Assembly (NCBI RefSeq): GCF_900547205.1
Contig: NZ_URFY01000031.1
Coordinates: 1-56,064, forward strand
Direction of reading: 5' to 3'
Source of the DNA: an uncultured Bacteroides sp.
Lineage (GTDB): Bacteria; Bacteroidota; Bacteroidia; Bacteroidales; Bacteroidaceae
Length of the DNA stretch: 56,064 bases
The stretch's first letter is position 1. Every line of letters begins with the position of its first letter. Below are positions 25,112 to 34,167 of this stretch, piece after piece. Made by a program: the position numbers and the translations under genes. The notes below the pieces were generated by a model, which was not told where the DNA came from, did no database searches, and worked only from the letters and a program-made list of their open reading frames with translations.

Positions 25112-25930
25112 TTATTTCGTCGGGGCAATGCCATAAGCCTCCTTATATATCTTTGAGAAATGAGACAGGTTCTTAAATCCCACGTCAAAGCATACTTCCG
25201 AAACCTTCTTTTTGCCGGATTGTATCAGGTCGTGTGCAGCTTCGAGCCGCCTTTTGATTATCCATTTTTGGGGAGTCAGTTCGCTGACCTTCGCAAAATC
25301 CCGTTTGAAAGTGGCCAGACTGCGACCTGTGTAATTGGCAATCTCCTCCATCGAAAGTTCATTCATATAGTTCTTTTCCAGAAAATCAAGGATGTTAATT
25401 TTCCACGGTTCTGTGAAATCAAAGAGTGAAGCATACAGATTCTTATCTGTATTGAGCAGCACATACACACCCTCCATCATTTTCAGATTCAACAGTGCTT
25501 CTGTCGGTTGTATAGACGAATCGAAATAAGGAGTCATCGACTCGAATAGGCTGACAACATCCGGACGATTGGAAGGCAATTTATAGATACTAATCTTATC
25601 GCGCTTAGCTTCTTCGGGAATCGTGCCTTTATCCAACTTACTGTAAAAGTCGCGCAAGAATTTCGTGGTAAACATTAAAAAGATTGCCTTGAATTGCTCC
25701 CTGTTATAAGATTGCTTGGTCAGTTGCACACTGAAATCTTTTCTGATAAAAGCACAATCTCCCTTATGCAAACGAGTGATTTTACCCTGTTCGTTTATTT
25801 CCAACTCACCGGAATACATATAAACCAGTACGTGTGAGTGATTTCGATGTAAGCAGGACATCCCCTCATCAAAGTACATAGCTAAAAAGATGTCCGAGTA
25901 ACGCAATGTGTTAATCTTCTCCATAATCAT
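25112..25930 (-). CDS. AraC family transcription regulator
   Basis: A 272-residue protein. The N-terminal half is cupin-like (SHVLVYMYSGELEINEQGK, HKGDCAFIRKDF). The C-terminal half has both helix-turn-helix motifs: MEEIANYTGRSLATFKRDF and VSEVCFDVGFKNLSHFSKIYKEAYGIAPT. It is a paralogue of the truncated regulator at 22612-23208. It lies 135 bases upstream of the reductase/flavodoxin run and may control it. A minus-strand TATATTTG box lies at 25948-25955, 18 bases before the start. ATG at 25924 is an alternative start. Confidence 0.9.
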   Translation of the reverse strand: MIMEKINTLRYSDIFLAMYFDEGMSCLHRNHSHVLVYMYSGELEINEQGKITRLHKGDCAFIRKDFSVQLTKQSYNREQFKAIFLMFTTKFLRDFYSKLDKGTIPEEAKRDKISIYKLPSNRPDVVSLFESMTPYFDSSIQPTEALLNLKMMEGVYVLLNTDKNLYASLFDFTEPWKINILDFLEKNYMNELSMEEIANYTGRSLATFKRDFAKVSELTPQKWIIKRRLEAAHDLIQSGKKKVSEVCFDVGFKNLSHFSKIYKEAYGIAPTK

Positions 25931-26170
25931 TCTTGTTTTACTTTCTGCAAATATAGAACTTTCTGCAAAGGAAATGGAAGTTGAGGAAAGTCATTTTGTT
26001 CTAAAGCTCATAATTGCAGAACTGAAAGGGAAATAGGAGCGAATAATTAAGTTAGATTAAGTTCTGAGAAATAGATACTACATTGGCTTAATGAACTCAT
26101 ACCTTTCTATAAGAAGTAAACTTCCTTTGCCCATAATGAAAACGTTCTTTCTCCTTAGTTTAAATTTTAG

Positions 26171-26254
26171 CCGAAACTTCCAGTCATATAACCGGAAGTT
26201 CTGATTATATAACTGAAACTTTTGGTTTTATAACCGAAGCTTCCGGTTATAGAT
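26171..26254. repeat. Four imperfect 21-bp tandem repeats
   Basis: Units begin at 26171, 26192, 26213 and 26234 and follow the pattern CCGGAAGTT-TG-TTATATAA. The units keep the CYGRAR start and the ATAA end, while the middle varies. The last unit holds an AAGCTTCCGGTTATA segment complementary to the first ones. No reading frame uses them. The rest of the gap from 25956 to 26368 holds the NlpE terminator and nothing else I can name. Confidence 0.75.
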
Positions 26255-26304
26255 TCGAAGAAGTCCAAAGCTACTTTCTTATGTATGATTAGTTACTATA
26301 CAAG

Positions 26305-26342
26305 AAATGCCCCGCAGAAACAATCAATCTCGCGGAGCATTT
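26305..26342 (-). terminator. Terminator of the NlpE-like lipoprotein gene
   Basis: AAATGCCCCGC pairs with GCGGAGCATTT, one mismatch, 27 bases after the stop; TTTC follows on the minus strand. Confidence 0.75.
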
Positions 26343-26368
26343 CCTCAAATGAGTTAGGGTTAGATAAT

Positions 26369-26845
26369 TTATTTCTTTACCTTGACGATATCATAATTCA
26401 AATCGCTGATAGCTTCCTGCAGGCTATCGTTTACCAAGCGCAGGGTAGTATCATTCACGATTACGAAATACATTGGAGAATCACCACTTTGCGGAGTTAA
26501 CTTGACAGCAGTAACAGGCTTTTTGTTCACCATCTTATGTACCATTTGCTGTTTTCCTTTAGAAGTGAATGACTTGTTTTTGCCCTGACCTTCAGCGTCG
26601 AGGTAAGTCATATCAAGTGTATACGTAGTATCCATGCCATTGGTAGTAGCATTCAAGGTTAATACATAATCGATGCCCGGACCATCGGCAGCAGGGAGTG
26701 TACCTTCATAAACTTCTGTCATGGAAGTGATGGGAGACATTACTACGCCCAGACTGTCTGTTTGTTCGGCTACGGTTTTGTTAGCTTTCGATTGGCAAGA
26801 TGCCAGAGCAGCTACGACGGCTGCCAACATAATTACTTTTTTCAT
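26369..26845 (-). CDS. NlpE-like lipoprotein
   Basis: A 158-residue protein with a lipoprotein signal (MLAAVVAALASCQS, Cys at 17). The body fits the NlpE N-terminal (copper resistance) fold, a small beta barrel: YEGTLPAADGPGIDYVLTLN and TYTLDMTYLDAEGQ. The CxxC copper/sensor motif of E. coli NlpE is not present. The protein would sit in the outer membrane facing inwards. NlpE relatives sense lipoprotein sorting or surface stress in enterobacteria; a role in Bacteroides is unproven. Confidence 0.75.
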   Translation of the reverse strand: MKKVIMLAAVVAALASCQSKANKTVAEQTDSLGVVMSPITSMTEVYEGTLPAADGPGIDYVLTLNATTNGMDTTYTLDMTYLDAEGQGKNKSFTSKGKQQMVHKMVNKKPVTAVKLTPQSGDSPMYFVIVNDTTLRLVNDSLQEAISDLNYDIVKVKK

Positions 26846-26905
26846 CGTTAAGTGCTTTAAGTTAATATAATTATAGTGAGCTATTGCTCGTTATTTTCCT
26901 GTTTT

Positions 26906-28195
26906 CTATTCCTCTTCTTCCCGCTTCACGACCAGCAGTTTGTCCACTCGTCCGCGGTCCATATCCACCACTTCAAATTGCAGGTTCCTGTAGGTGAACA
27001 CGTCACCGGCTTTCGGAATGCCGCCTATCTTGAACATGGCAAGGCCTCCAAGAGTGGTGAAATCTTCGTCCTCCAGGTCTTCATAAGACAGAATTCCCAT
27101 CTCTTCCATAAAGTCCTTAATGTTCATCGAAGCTTCCACCAGCATCGAACCATCCTGTCTTCTGACGATTTCTTCTTCTTCCGTTTCATCTTCTTCAAGG
27201 ATGTCTCCAAAGATACTTTCGGTCAAATCGTGCAGGGTGATGATACCTTCTGTACTTCCGTACTCGTTAACAACAACTCCGAACTTGTTTTTGTTCTTCT
27301 TGAATAGCTCTAATATTTTATTTGCATACAAACTTTCGGGGATGAACAGTGGCGGGCGTGCTATCTTGCGCAAGTTGAACTCCTTTTTATTTCCCACCAT
27401 CAGGATAATATCCTTGACGGATACCACTCCGATAATCTCGTCTTTTCGTTCGTCCACTAGCAGATAGTTGCTGTAATGTTCCTCGTCGATGGTCTTTAGC
27501 ACCTGCTCTTGCGTGTCGTCGGGGTGAAGTATGATGAGATCTCTGCGGTGGGTCATCAATTCGTTGGCACGCTTGTCCGAGAAGCGGAACACATCGCGGA
27601 GCATCTCCGTTTCTTCCTTGTCTATCACTCCCTGTTCGGAACTTTGGTGAAGAATCATCTTAATTTCTTCCTGCGTCATGGGGCGTTCTTCGCTTTTCAG
27701 TCCAATCAGTTTGTTCAGCAGGCGGGTAGAAATACTGAGTAACCAGACGAAAGGGTAAGACACCTTAGTGAGCAGAATCATCACAGGGCTGAACAAGGTT
27801 GCATAACGCTCGGGATTGCTCAACGCGATAGATTTAGGAACCAACTCTCCAATAATCAGCGAAAGATAGGTAATGATAGCCACGGTGGTAATCATGGCAA
27901 GATTGCGCGCATAAGCTTCTGCTCCCGGAATGAGTGAGAAGAGAGGAACAAGATCGTCGGCAATGGCTACACCACCGTATGCACCGGATATGATACCGAT
28001 AAGGGTGATACCAATCTGGATGGTGGATAAGAACTTTTCAGGTTCTTCCAATTGCTTCAATACTCCGCGTGCTGATTTATTGCCTTTATTAGCCAAGGTT
28101 TCGAGACGGGCTTTACTGGAAGATACCAGCGCGATTTCGTACATGGCAAAGACGCCATTCAGTACAAGTAAGATAAGTATAATAAGAAATTCCAT
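26906..28195 (-). CDS. CNNM/CBS/CorC domain membrane protein (hemolysin-type)
   Basis: A 429-residue protein in the order CNNM transmembrane domain (1 to about 185; EFLIILILLVLNGVFAMYEIAL, ending LVPKSIALSNPE), two CBS domains (about 200-330; MTHRRDLIILHPDD, NYLLVDERKDEIIGVVSVKD) and a CorC_HlyC domain to the end (TLGGLAMFKIGGIPKAGD, VVDMDRGRVDKLLV). The family is linked to Mg2+/Co2+ efflux; the old hemolysin name has little support. In Bacteroidota the related GldE sits next to gliding genes, but none are here. It is 60 bases upstream, on the same strand, of the NlpE-like gene. Confidence 0.9.
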   Translation of the reverse strand: MEFLIILILLVLNGVFAMYEIALVSSSKARLETLANKGNKSARGVLKQLEEPEKFLSTIQIGITLIGIISGAYGGVAIADDLVPLFSLIPGAEAYARNLAMITTVAIITYLSLIIGELVPKSIALSNPERYATLFSPVMILLTKVSYPFVWLLSISTRLLNKLIGLKSEERPMTQEEIKMILHQSSEQGVIDKEETEMLRDVFRFSDKRANELMTHRRDLIILHPDDTQEQVLKTIDEEHYSNYLLVDERKDEIIGVVSVKDIILMVGNKKEFNLRKIARPPLFIPESLYANKILELFKKNKNKFGVVVNEYGSTEGIITLHDLTESIFGDILEEDETEEEEIVRRQDGSMLVEASMNIKDFMEEMGILSYEDLEDEDFTTLGGLAMFKIGGIPKAGDVFTYRNLQFEVVDMDRGRVDKLLVVKREEEE

Positions 28196-28316
28196 AAATG
28201 GATTTAAATGGTTATAACGTCGAAATTACATGAAATCACGACAGCATACAAATAAGTATCGTTTATTAATGATTTTTTAATACTAGTGTTATCTTTTGCG
28301 TAGTAGTGACGAAAGA

Positions 28317-28350
28317 GGGGATACCGCATTTGTATATCTGCGGTATCCCC
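28317..28350. terminator. Perfect 12-bp stem-loop after the M48 protease gene
   Basis: GGGGATACCGCA pairs with TGCGGTATCCCC around a 10-base loop. The T-run is weak on both sides, so termination would rely on stem strength. Confidence 0.6.
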
Positions 28351-28380
28351 TCCCATAACCGAATCACTAAACTATAATTC

Positions 28381-29166
28381 TTATTTCTTAGCGTAGCTGT
28401 CCGCTTTCGCTTTGGCACGTTCGATGCGTTTCATTGTATCGGGGTGGGATGAAAACATTTTTTGCAAGTAAGATGCTTTGGCTGCACCTTTAGAAAGCTC
28501 GGACAACTTAGTCAATGCGTTTGTCATTGCGTACGGATCGATATTGTTCTTCACACAGAACTCCACGCCGTAGTCATCTGCTTCGCTCTCCTGTTTCTGA
28601 GAGAATTGTGCGCCTGCCAGGGCTTCGGCCAATGCACCCAGTTCGGAGTCGGTCAGCTTGGCTACTTTATCACTGGCGGAGCCGGCTGCATTCTTCACTG
28701 CCGAGCGGAGGTATGCGTTCTTCATTGCGTCTTTAGAGTCGGTGTGAATCACGTGGCCTATCTCGTGTCCTACTACTGCCATCACTTCTTCGTCAGTCAT
28801 TACGTCCATCAGTCCGGCGCAGATACGTACGCTGCCGTCACCGCAGGCAAAGGCGTTCACGTCTACCACTTCATATACGCCAAAGTTCAGTTTCAGTCCG
28901 TCCACTTCTTTGATGTGACCTGTCAGCTTCTCCAGACGTTTGCCGTATTCAGTATCCGGCTTGGTCAACGGATTATGCTCGTCCATCCACACCATGTATT
29001 CCTTACTCATGTTAGCAATGTCGGCATCCGATAAGGTAACTGCCGATACTACGTCTTTTCCAGCTTGCAATGCTTTTCCCAGATTGATCTTCTTGCCGAA
29101 TTGTGCAGAAGCTGTCATACCCATGCCCATTAAAATCAGGGCAACCATAGCAATTTGTCTTTTCAT
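28381..29166 (-). CDS. M48 family metalloprotease
   Basis: A 261-residue exported protein (signal MVALILMGMGMTASAQ). The zinc site is HEIGH within VVGHEIGHVIHTDSKDAM, and the third ligand Glu is in ESEADDYGVEF. The order HExxH, then EADxxG, is that of M48 (HtpX/BepA-like) peptidases. No membrane segment other than the signal is seen, so it is a periplasmic enzyme, perhaps for envelope protein quality control. It is 32 bases downstream of the TonB-dependent receptor gene in the same direction, so probably co-transcribed. Confidence 0.9.
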   Translation of the reverse strand: MKRQIAMVALILMGMGMTASAQFGKKINLGKALQAGKDVVSAVTLSDADIANMSKEYMVWMDEHNPLTKPDTEYGKRLEKLTGHIKEVDGLKLNFGVYEVVDVNAFACGDGSVRICAGLMDVMTDEEVMAVVGHEIGHVIHTDSKDAMKNAYLRSAVKNAAGSASDKVAKLTDSELGALAEALAGAQFSQKQESEADDYGVEFCVKNNIDPYAMTNALTKLSELSKGAAKASYLQKMFSSHPDTMKRIERAKAKADSYAKK

Positions 29167-29198
29167 ACTCTTTTTAAAATTAATGTTTGATTGATAAG

Positions 29199-31577
29199 TT
29201 AATATTCAAATGTAATTCCTAGTGTGGGAAGTAATGTCCCGCTCGACTGTTTAATTCTCTTTAGTTTGTAATGTTGTTCGTTTACGGGAGCTTCCGGATT
29301 CTCTATGACTCCTGTGCTGAGCAGTACGTCCTGTTGTTTCAGTTTGCTCATTGTGATGTTCTGCAAATCGAGATAGAATCCCAGCATACATTTCTTCAGA
29401 TAAAACGTCTTATCGATGCGCACGTCTACTTGCGTGAAGGCGGGGAGACGTTCCTGATTGTATTTCGAATAGTCGAAGTATGCCTTTCCTTGTGCATCCC
29501 AAGCGGAAACGAGAGATGATTTCACTTCGTCGTAAGGAGTGTAGGGGGCGCCGCCGATGCAACTGAATTTCATGCCGAAGCTCCATTGATGAGGCAGGTT
29601 GTATGTTCCCCGCAGGTTGAAGATGAATCGGTTGTCCCAAGCCGATGGGATGTATTTGCTCTCCTTATCATTGCGGTATTCGCTTTTGAACAAGGTGAAC
29701 GAAGAAGCCAGATTCAGCTTCTTTGCTATGAGCCACTTTGCTAAGATTTCAGCACCGTAAGAGCGTCCTTGTGCAGTGGAAGTGAGCAGTTCGTTGCCCA
29801 CTACGCCGTAGTCGTTTCCTTTGCAAGCCAACGGGATGCCGTCTACCACCGAGAGCGGAATATTGTCGTAGTCTTTATAAAATCCCTCCACGGAGACTTC
29901 GAAGGTATCGCCTTTGCGCCAACTAATCCCCAGGCTTTCTTCGCTCACCTGCATGTAACGGAGTTTGTATTTATTGGCAAACGTCCCGTTATTGTTTTTA
30001 AAGCCGAGAGCCGTGTAGGCAGGTAGCTGATAGTAAAGTCCGGCGTTTCCGCTGATGAACCAATGGTCGGTCAGTTGATAGGAGAGCGACAGTCGGGGGG
30101 AAAGCTGGTCGGAGAGATTCTTCATTGCCGACGAATAGTTATTTGCATCCGCCCGAAGCCCCAACGAAGCGGTGAAGCGGTCGTCCGTGGAAACATAGTT
30201 GATAGTTCCGAAGATTCCCCAGCGGAGTATTCCCAGATACGTGTGATAATCGAAAGTCCGCGCTTGGTCGGTGTATACCCGCTGGAAGGTGGTATTGGTA
30301 TACTGGCTATAGTCCAGATTGACGCCGACATTGATTTTCCACCGTCGGAAAGACGATGTGTTTTCGAGACGCAGCTTAGTTTCCTGTTCTGTGGAGCGAA
30401 GGCGCAGCATCAGGTTGTCCGGATTGCTCTCGTCATTTTGCAGATATTTAGTGTTCCGGTTGTTCAGATAACTGTGGCTGAGAACGACCGACTGCACGTG
30501 TGCACCCGCATAGTGACGGTACACAGCCCCTAAGGTAAACGTTTCCTGTTTTATCTTAGGCAGATAGCTAAGGATGTATTCATTGTCCTCGTTATTCGCT
30601 TTCGTGTTCAGCCGCATATTGTCGATTCCTCCGAGTCCCAATACAGTCAGCTCATTCTGCTCGTTGAAGCGGGTTTTCAGCTTGAACTGAGCATCGGTGA
30701 AGGTAGGCAGAAAGGGGAGGTCGAGCATATCGAACAGAAATTGCAGGTAAGACTGCCGCACGGAAACCAGGTAAGAGGTTTTCTTCCCAATATGTCCGTT
30801 GGAGGCAAGGGAGACTTCGGAAGCTCCGAGGGTTGCCTTCACGGAGTTGCGTTCCATATCCCCGTCGCGCAGTTTGAAGTCGAGAACGGAGCTGAGCGCA
30901 TTTCCTTTATCGGCAGGAAAAGCGCCTGTGTAGAAGTTCACTTCGCGTATGAGGTCGGCATTGAGAATCCCCACCGGACCGCCCGATGCGCCTTGGGTGC
31001 TGAAATGATTAATGTTGGGTATTTCCACACCGTCCAGATAGAAACGATTCTCGGAAGGGGCTCCACCGCGCACTATCAGGTCGTTGCGGTAACCAATGGG
31101 CGAAAAGGAGACTCCGGGGTAAGATTGCACGATGCGCGATATGTCGCGGTTGGCTCCCGGACTTTTCTCAATTTCCTGCAATCCGATGATACGCATACTG
31201 ACAGGACTTTCCACGTCGCGGCGGAAAGGCGAGGCGGTAATCGTTACTCCTTCGAGTTCGGTCAGGTTCTCTTCCATCTCTATCGGGACGTTCAGGTTTC
31301 GGGTAGATAGGATATATTCGGGAGTAGTGACGCTTTTGTATCCGATGGCGGATGCTTGCAGGCGGTAGATGCCGGGCGGTACTTGCTCGATGCTGAAATG
31401 TCCTTCTGCATCGGTGACGCTACCCTTGTTCAGTCCTGCCACCATTACGTTGATAAACTCCAGCGGTTGGCGACTGTTTTTATCAATCACGGTTCCCTTA
31501 ATCGAGTGCACGGGCTGCGCCTGAAGCAGAGGGAGCATGATGCTGAGAAGCAATATGAAAGTCAAAAGTCTTTTCAT
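29199..31577 (-). CDS. TonB-dependent receptor
   Basis: A 792-residue outer-membrane protein with a Sec signal (LLTFILLLSIMLPLLQAQ). A carboxypeptidase-D-like beta domain comes first (22-105: HSIKGTVIDKNSRQPLEFINV). The plug domain follows (about 115-235: SPGANRDISRIVQSYPGV, NDLIVRGGAPSENRFYLDGVEIPNINHF), then the 22-strand barrel with a final aromatic GITFEY. There is no SusD partner, and the shape fits receptors for small ligands such as vitamins, iron carriers or peptides rather than a SusC. A minus-strand TACTTTTG box lies at 31598-31605. Confidence 0.9.
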   Translation of the reverse strand: MKRLLTFILLLSIMLPLLQAQPVHSIKGTVIDKNSRQPLEFINVMVAGLNKGSVTDAEGHFSIEQVPPGIYRLQASAIGYKSVTTPEYILSTRNLNVPIEMEENLTELEGVTITASPFRRDVESPVSMRIIGLQEIEKSPGANRDISRIVQSYPGVSFSPIGYRNDLIVRGGAPSENRFYLDGVEIPNINHFSTQGASGGPVGILNADLIREVNFYTGAFPADKGNALSSVLDFKLRDGDMERNSVKATLGASEVSLASNGHIGKKTSYLVSVRQSYLQFLFDMLDLPFLPTFTDAQFKLKTRFNEQNELTVLGLGGIDNMRLNTKANNEDNEYILSYLPKIKQETFTLGAVYRHYAGAHVQSVVLSHSYLNNRNTKYLQNDESNPDNLMLRLRSTEQETKLRLENTSSFRRWKINVGVNLDYSQYTNTTFQRVYTDQARTFDYHTYLGILRWGIFGTINYVSTDDRFTASLGLRADANNYSSAMKNLSDQLSPRLSLSYQLTDHWFISGNAGLYYQLPAYTALGFKNNNGTFANKYKLRYMQVSEESLGISWRKGDTFEVSVEGFYKDYDNIPLSVVDGIPLACKGNDYGVVGNELLTSTAQGRSYGAEILAKWLIAKKLNLASSFTLFKSEYRNDKESKYIPSAWDNRFIFNLRGTYNLPHQWSFGMKFSCIGGAPYTPYDEVKSSLVSAWDAQGKAYFDYSKYNQERLPAFTQVDVRIDKTFYLKKCMLGFYLDLQNITMSKLKQQDVLLSTGVIENPEAPVNEQHYKLKRIKQSSGTLLPTLGITFEY

Positions 31578-31597
31578 GAGTTTTTAATTTCATCGGG

Positions 31598-31605
31598 CAA
31601 AAGTA
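31598..31605 (-). promoter_or_regulatory. -7 box of the TonB receptor operon
   Basis: TACTTTTG on the minus strand, 21 bases upstream of the start codon. A -33 TTG at the right distance was not seen. Confidence 0.45.
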
Positions 31606-31757
31606 CGAAAAAAGTAGATAGGAGTCCTACTTTTAGTTAATAAATATATAACAACTTTCCCAATCATAGGTTCTCACCCCTCAGGAAGTTTATAGATTAT
31701 TGTTTCATATCTCATAATAATGCTTTATATTTGTGGTAAATATTAATCCGGATTCTT

Positions 31758-32192
31758 ATGAAGACTGTAAAATTGATTACTTGCAATGACGCCATGCAGG
31801 CACATATCCTTCAAGGGGCGTTGGAGAATGAAGGTATCGAGTCTATTCTGCACAATGAAAACTTTTCGACTTTATATAAAAGTTGTGTGAGCAACATTGC
31901 GGGAGTGGATATATTGGTGGTTGAGGAAGATTACGAGAAAGCCGTTCAGGTGTTGAAAGACAATCAGAGTTGGCCCGAAGAGTTGGTGCTTTGTCCTTAT
32001 TGCGGCTCGTCTGATTTGAAGTTTGAGTTGCGAAAAGGCGGGAAGATGCGTGCCGTGGGTGCGGCAATAATGAGTATGTTGGCGGGGGCTCCTCCGGGAG
32101 ATAACCATTGGGAGTATACCTGCAAGCAGTGTAATAAGACTTTTGAAACGCCTGTTGCCGAGTTTCACCCTGCGGGGGAAGTAGAAGAATAA
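31758..32192 (+). CDS. DUF2007 domain protein with a zinc ribbon
   Basis: A 144-residue cytosolic protein. The N-terminal part is DUF2007 (a signal-transducing PII-like fold: LITCNDAMQAHILQGALENEGIES, DILVVEEDYEKAVQVL). The C-terminal part has two CxxC pairs (LCPYCGSSDLKF and YTCKQCNKTF), a zinc ribbon. The role is unknown. A TATATTTG box lies at 31726-31733, about 25 bases before the start. It is followed 22 bases later by the esterase gene. Confidence 0.85.
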   Translation: MKTVKLITCNDAMQAHILQGALENEGIESILHNENFSTLYKSCVSNIAGVDILVVEEDYEKAVQVLKDNQSWPEELVLCPYCGSSDLKFELRKGGKMRAVGAAIMSMLAGAPPGDNHWEYTCKQCNKTFETPVAEFHPAGEVEE

Positions 32193-32214
32193 GTTTATAT
32201 CATCTATTTTGCAC

Positions 32215-33036
32215 ATGATGAAAAAGAAGAATATTCTGTTAGTTGCGTTGTTATTCATTCTGGTAGCCCCTTCTTTTGCTGCCAAGGTAGATACTTTAAT
32301 GGTTCAGAGTCCTTCGATGAACAAGGAGGTTCAGGTGGTGGTGGTAACGCCGGATGCTGCGTTGGGAAAGAAAGCGGTGGCTTGTCCCGTCCTTTATCTG
32401 TTGCATGGCTACGGCGGACACGCTAAAACCTGGATTCAGGTGAAACCCGATTTACCACGGATAGCGGATGAAAAAGGAATCATCTTTGTTTGTCCCGACG
32501 GTAAGAATAGTTGGTACTGGGATAGTCCGAAGAACCCTGCCTATCGTTATGAAACCTTTGTTGCATCGGAACTAGTAAAGTACATTGATGAACATTACAA
32601 GACGATAGCCGACCGCAGGGGGCGTGCCATCACCGGATTGAGTATGGGTGGGCATGGGGCCATGTGGCTTGCCATTCGTCATAAGGATGCGTTCGGGGCA
32701 GTTGGAAGCACAAGTGGCGGTGTTGATATCCGTCCGTTCCCGTTGAATTGGAAGATGGCTAAACAGTTGGGTGAGTTTGCTCACAATAAGAAGGTGTGGG
32801 ACAAACATACGGTTATCAATCAGATTGATAAGATAGAGAATGGAGAGTTGGCGATAATCTTCGACTGTGGCGAATCGGACTTCTTCTTGAATGTGAATAA
32901 GGATTTGCACAACCGACTGTTGGCTAGAAAAATCAATCATGACTTTATCATCCGTCCCGGAGGGCATAACGGCAAGTATTGGAACAACTCGATTGATTAT
33001 CAGATATTGTTCTTCGATAAGTTTTTCAGGAAATAA
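32215..33036 (+). CDS. Exported alpha/beta-hydrolase esterase (FrmB/antigen-85 type)
   Basis: A 273-residue protein with a signal peptide (NILLVALLFILVAPSFAA). The nucleophile Ser is in ITGLSMGGHGAMWL, the acid in IIFDCGESD and the His in IRPGGHNGKYW. The HGYGGHAKTW segment forms the oxyanion region. This fits the esterase family that includes S-formylglutathione hydrolase and xylan/feruloyl esterases; the signal peptide favours a carbohydrate or lipid ester substrate in the periplasm. ATG at 32215 is preferred over a TTG at 32209. Confidence 0.85.
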   Translation: MMKKKNILLVALLFILVAPSFAAKVDTLMVQSPSMNKEVQVVVVTPDAALGKKAVACPVLYLLHGYGGHAKTWIQVKPDLPRIADEKGIIFVCPDGKNSWYWDSPKNPAYRYETFVASELVKYIDEHYKTIADRRGRAITGLSMGGHGAMWLAIRHKDAFGAVGSTSGGVDIRPFPLNWKMAKQLGEFAHNKKVWDKHTVINQIDKIENGELAIIFDCGESDFFLNVNKDLHNRLLARKINHDFIIRPGGHNGKYWNNSIDYQILFFDKFFRK

Positions 33037-33122
33037 ACGGAGGAATGCTTGACTTTGTCTGTGGAATGTCATATCTTTACGGACGTAATCATAAAATAGA
33101 TTGAGGTTAAACTACGATAGAA

Positions 33123-33151
33123 GGAGAGAGCAAAGGCTTTCTCCTTTTTTT
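33123..33151 (+). terminator. Terminator of the esterase gene
   Basis: GGAGAGAG against CTTTCTCC with one mismatch and a run of seven T at 33145-33151. Confidence 0.8.
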
Positions 33152-33209
33152 GTGTATACAGCAGGGAAGAGGAAGTTTTGCCCGGGGATTAGTGCGATTA
33201 TCATTGCTT

Positions 33210-33290
33210 GTTAGCAGAAATTAGAAGGTATGTTGAGATGAATTAGAAGGTATGTTAGTAGAATTTAGAAGGTATGTTAGGGAGAATCGG
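33210..33290. repeat. Three and a half 22-bp tandem repeats
   Basis: Units start at 33210, 33232 and 33254, with a partial one at 33276. They share GTTRG-AGAA-TTAGAAGGTAT. The AGAAGGTATGTT part is invariant. They lie between two convergent genes, in no frame. The gap from 33152 to 33381 otherwise holds only the terminator at 33317-33344. Confidence 0.8.
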
Positions 33291-33316
33291 AGCCTGTGTT
33301 TCGGGAAATACCCAAT

Positions 33317-33344
33317 AACCCCATGAAAGATGGCTTCATGGGTT
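33317..33344 (-). terminator. Terminator of the DUF4595 lipoprotein gene
   Basis: AACCCCATGAA pairs with TTCATGGGTT (one extra C). The T-rich tail on the minus strand is short. Confidence 0.65.
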
Positions 33345-33381
33345 AAGAATATATAATTCTGCTATTGACAGGAATGAGGGG

Positions 33382-34161
33382 TTATTCGAAGGAAATTGAT
33401 ATGCTGCGTGTGTTTGGATAATAGATAGCCTGTTGTCCTTTGGCATACATTGTCTCGCAACCCATTTTGGTGGGATTTCCCTCCTTGTCAAATTTATACG
33501 TATAAGTTGTATGTTCATCATCGTTGCCTTCAGGAGAAGAACGAACAGTGAAATGGCGTGGATCTTTGCCTAGCAATCCTGCATAAAGAGCCTCAATGTG
33601 AAAGTTTAAAGGATATATTTCCAATAGTCCCAAGCAAGGCAGATGATAGTTTGAACTTGCTTCTCCGGGTTCATAAATGAATTTACTCTCATAGTTGTTC
33701 AGGTAAGAACTAACTGATGTGAGGTCTCCATCCTCGTAGGTGAATGATGCCGTTGAATGTTCTTTGCCATCAATACTTTCCACTATTTTGGTCAGGTAGC
33801 CTTCCATTGAATAAGAAAATGAATAGATGCGATTTTGTAAGGGCGAGCTATATATACATTGGCTGGCATAGCCTTCGGCGTTAAGCGTGTATATCAGAGT
33901 CAAACCATCACTTGAAACCGTTACTTTATTGTCGGAATAAGTCAGATTTACTTCATGAGTAATATCATCTTCGGCATACATTTGTTCAATAGAATGCTGT
34001 ATTAATCGTTCATTATCGAAAAGGAATTTCTCTGTCTTGTATACAGGGTCAGCATCGCTCCGCACATTCTCTTTAAAGATGATTGCCCATGTATTGTCTT
34101 CTTCATCCGAACAACTAAATAATGCCATTGCGCACAATGCAACTATTATATACTTTTTCAT
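33382..34161 (-). CDS. DUF4595-like lipoprotein
   Basis: A 259-residue protein with a lipoprotein signal (MKKYIIVALCAMALFSC, Cys at 17). The body is made of repeated beta hairpins of the RHS-like, DUF4595 kind: LTYSDNKVTVSSDGLTLIYTLN, YSFSYSMEGYLTKIVESIDG, ASFTYEDGDLTSVSSY. It ends with YYPNTRSISISFE. It should face the periplasm or surface. It is 6 bases downstream of the S41 protease gene and is probably co-translated with it. Function unknown. Confidence 0.75.
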   Translation of the reverse strand: MKKYIIVALCAMALFSCSDEEDNTWAIIFKENVRSDADPVYKTEKFLFDNERLIQHSIEQMYAEDDITHEVNLTYSDNKVTVSSDGLTLIYTLNAEGYASQCIYSSPLQNRIYSFSYSMEGYLTKIVESIDGKEHSTASFTYEDGDLTSVSSYLNNYESKFIYEPGEASSNYHLPCLGLLEIYPLNFHIEALYAGLLGKDPRHFTVRSSPEGNDDEHTTYTYKFDKEGNPTKMGCETMYAKGQQAIYYPNTRSISISFE

Positions 34162-34167
34162 CTTTTC

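Noticed and set aside
26171..26254. CRISPR array
   Set aside because: Units are 21 bases, contiguous, without spacers, and no cas genes are present.
33210..33290. CRISPR array
   Set aside because: Direct contiguous 22-base units with no unique spacers.
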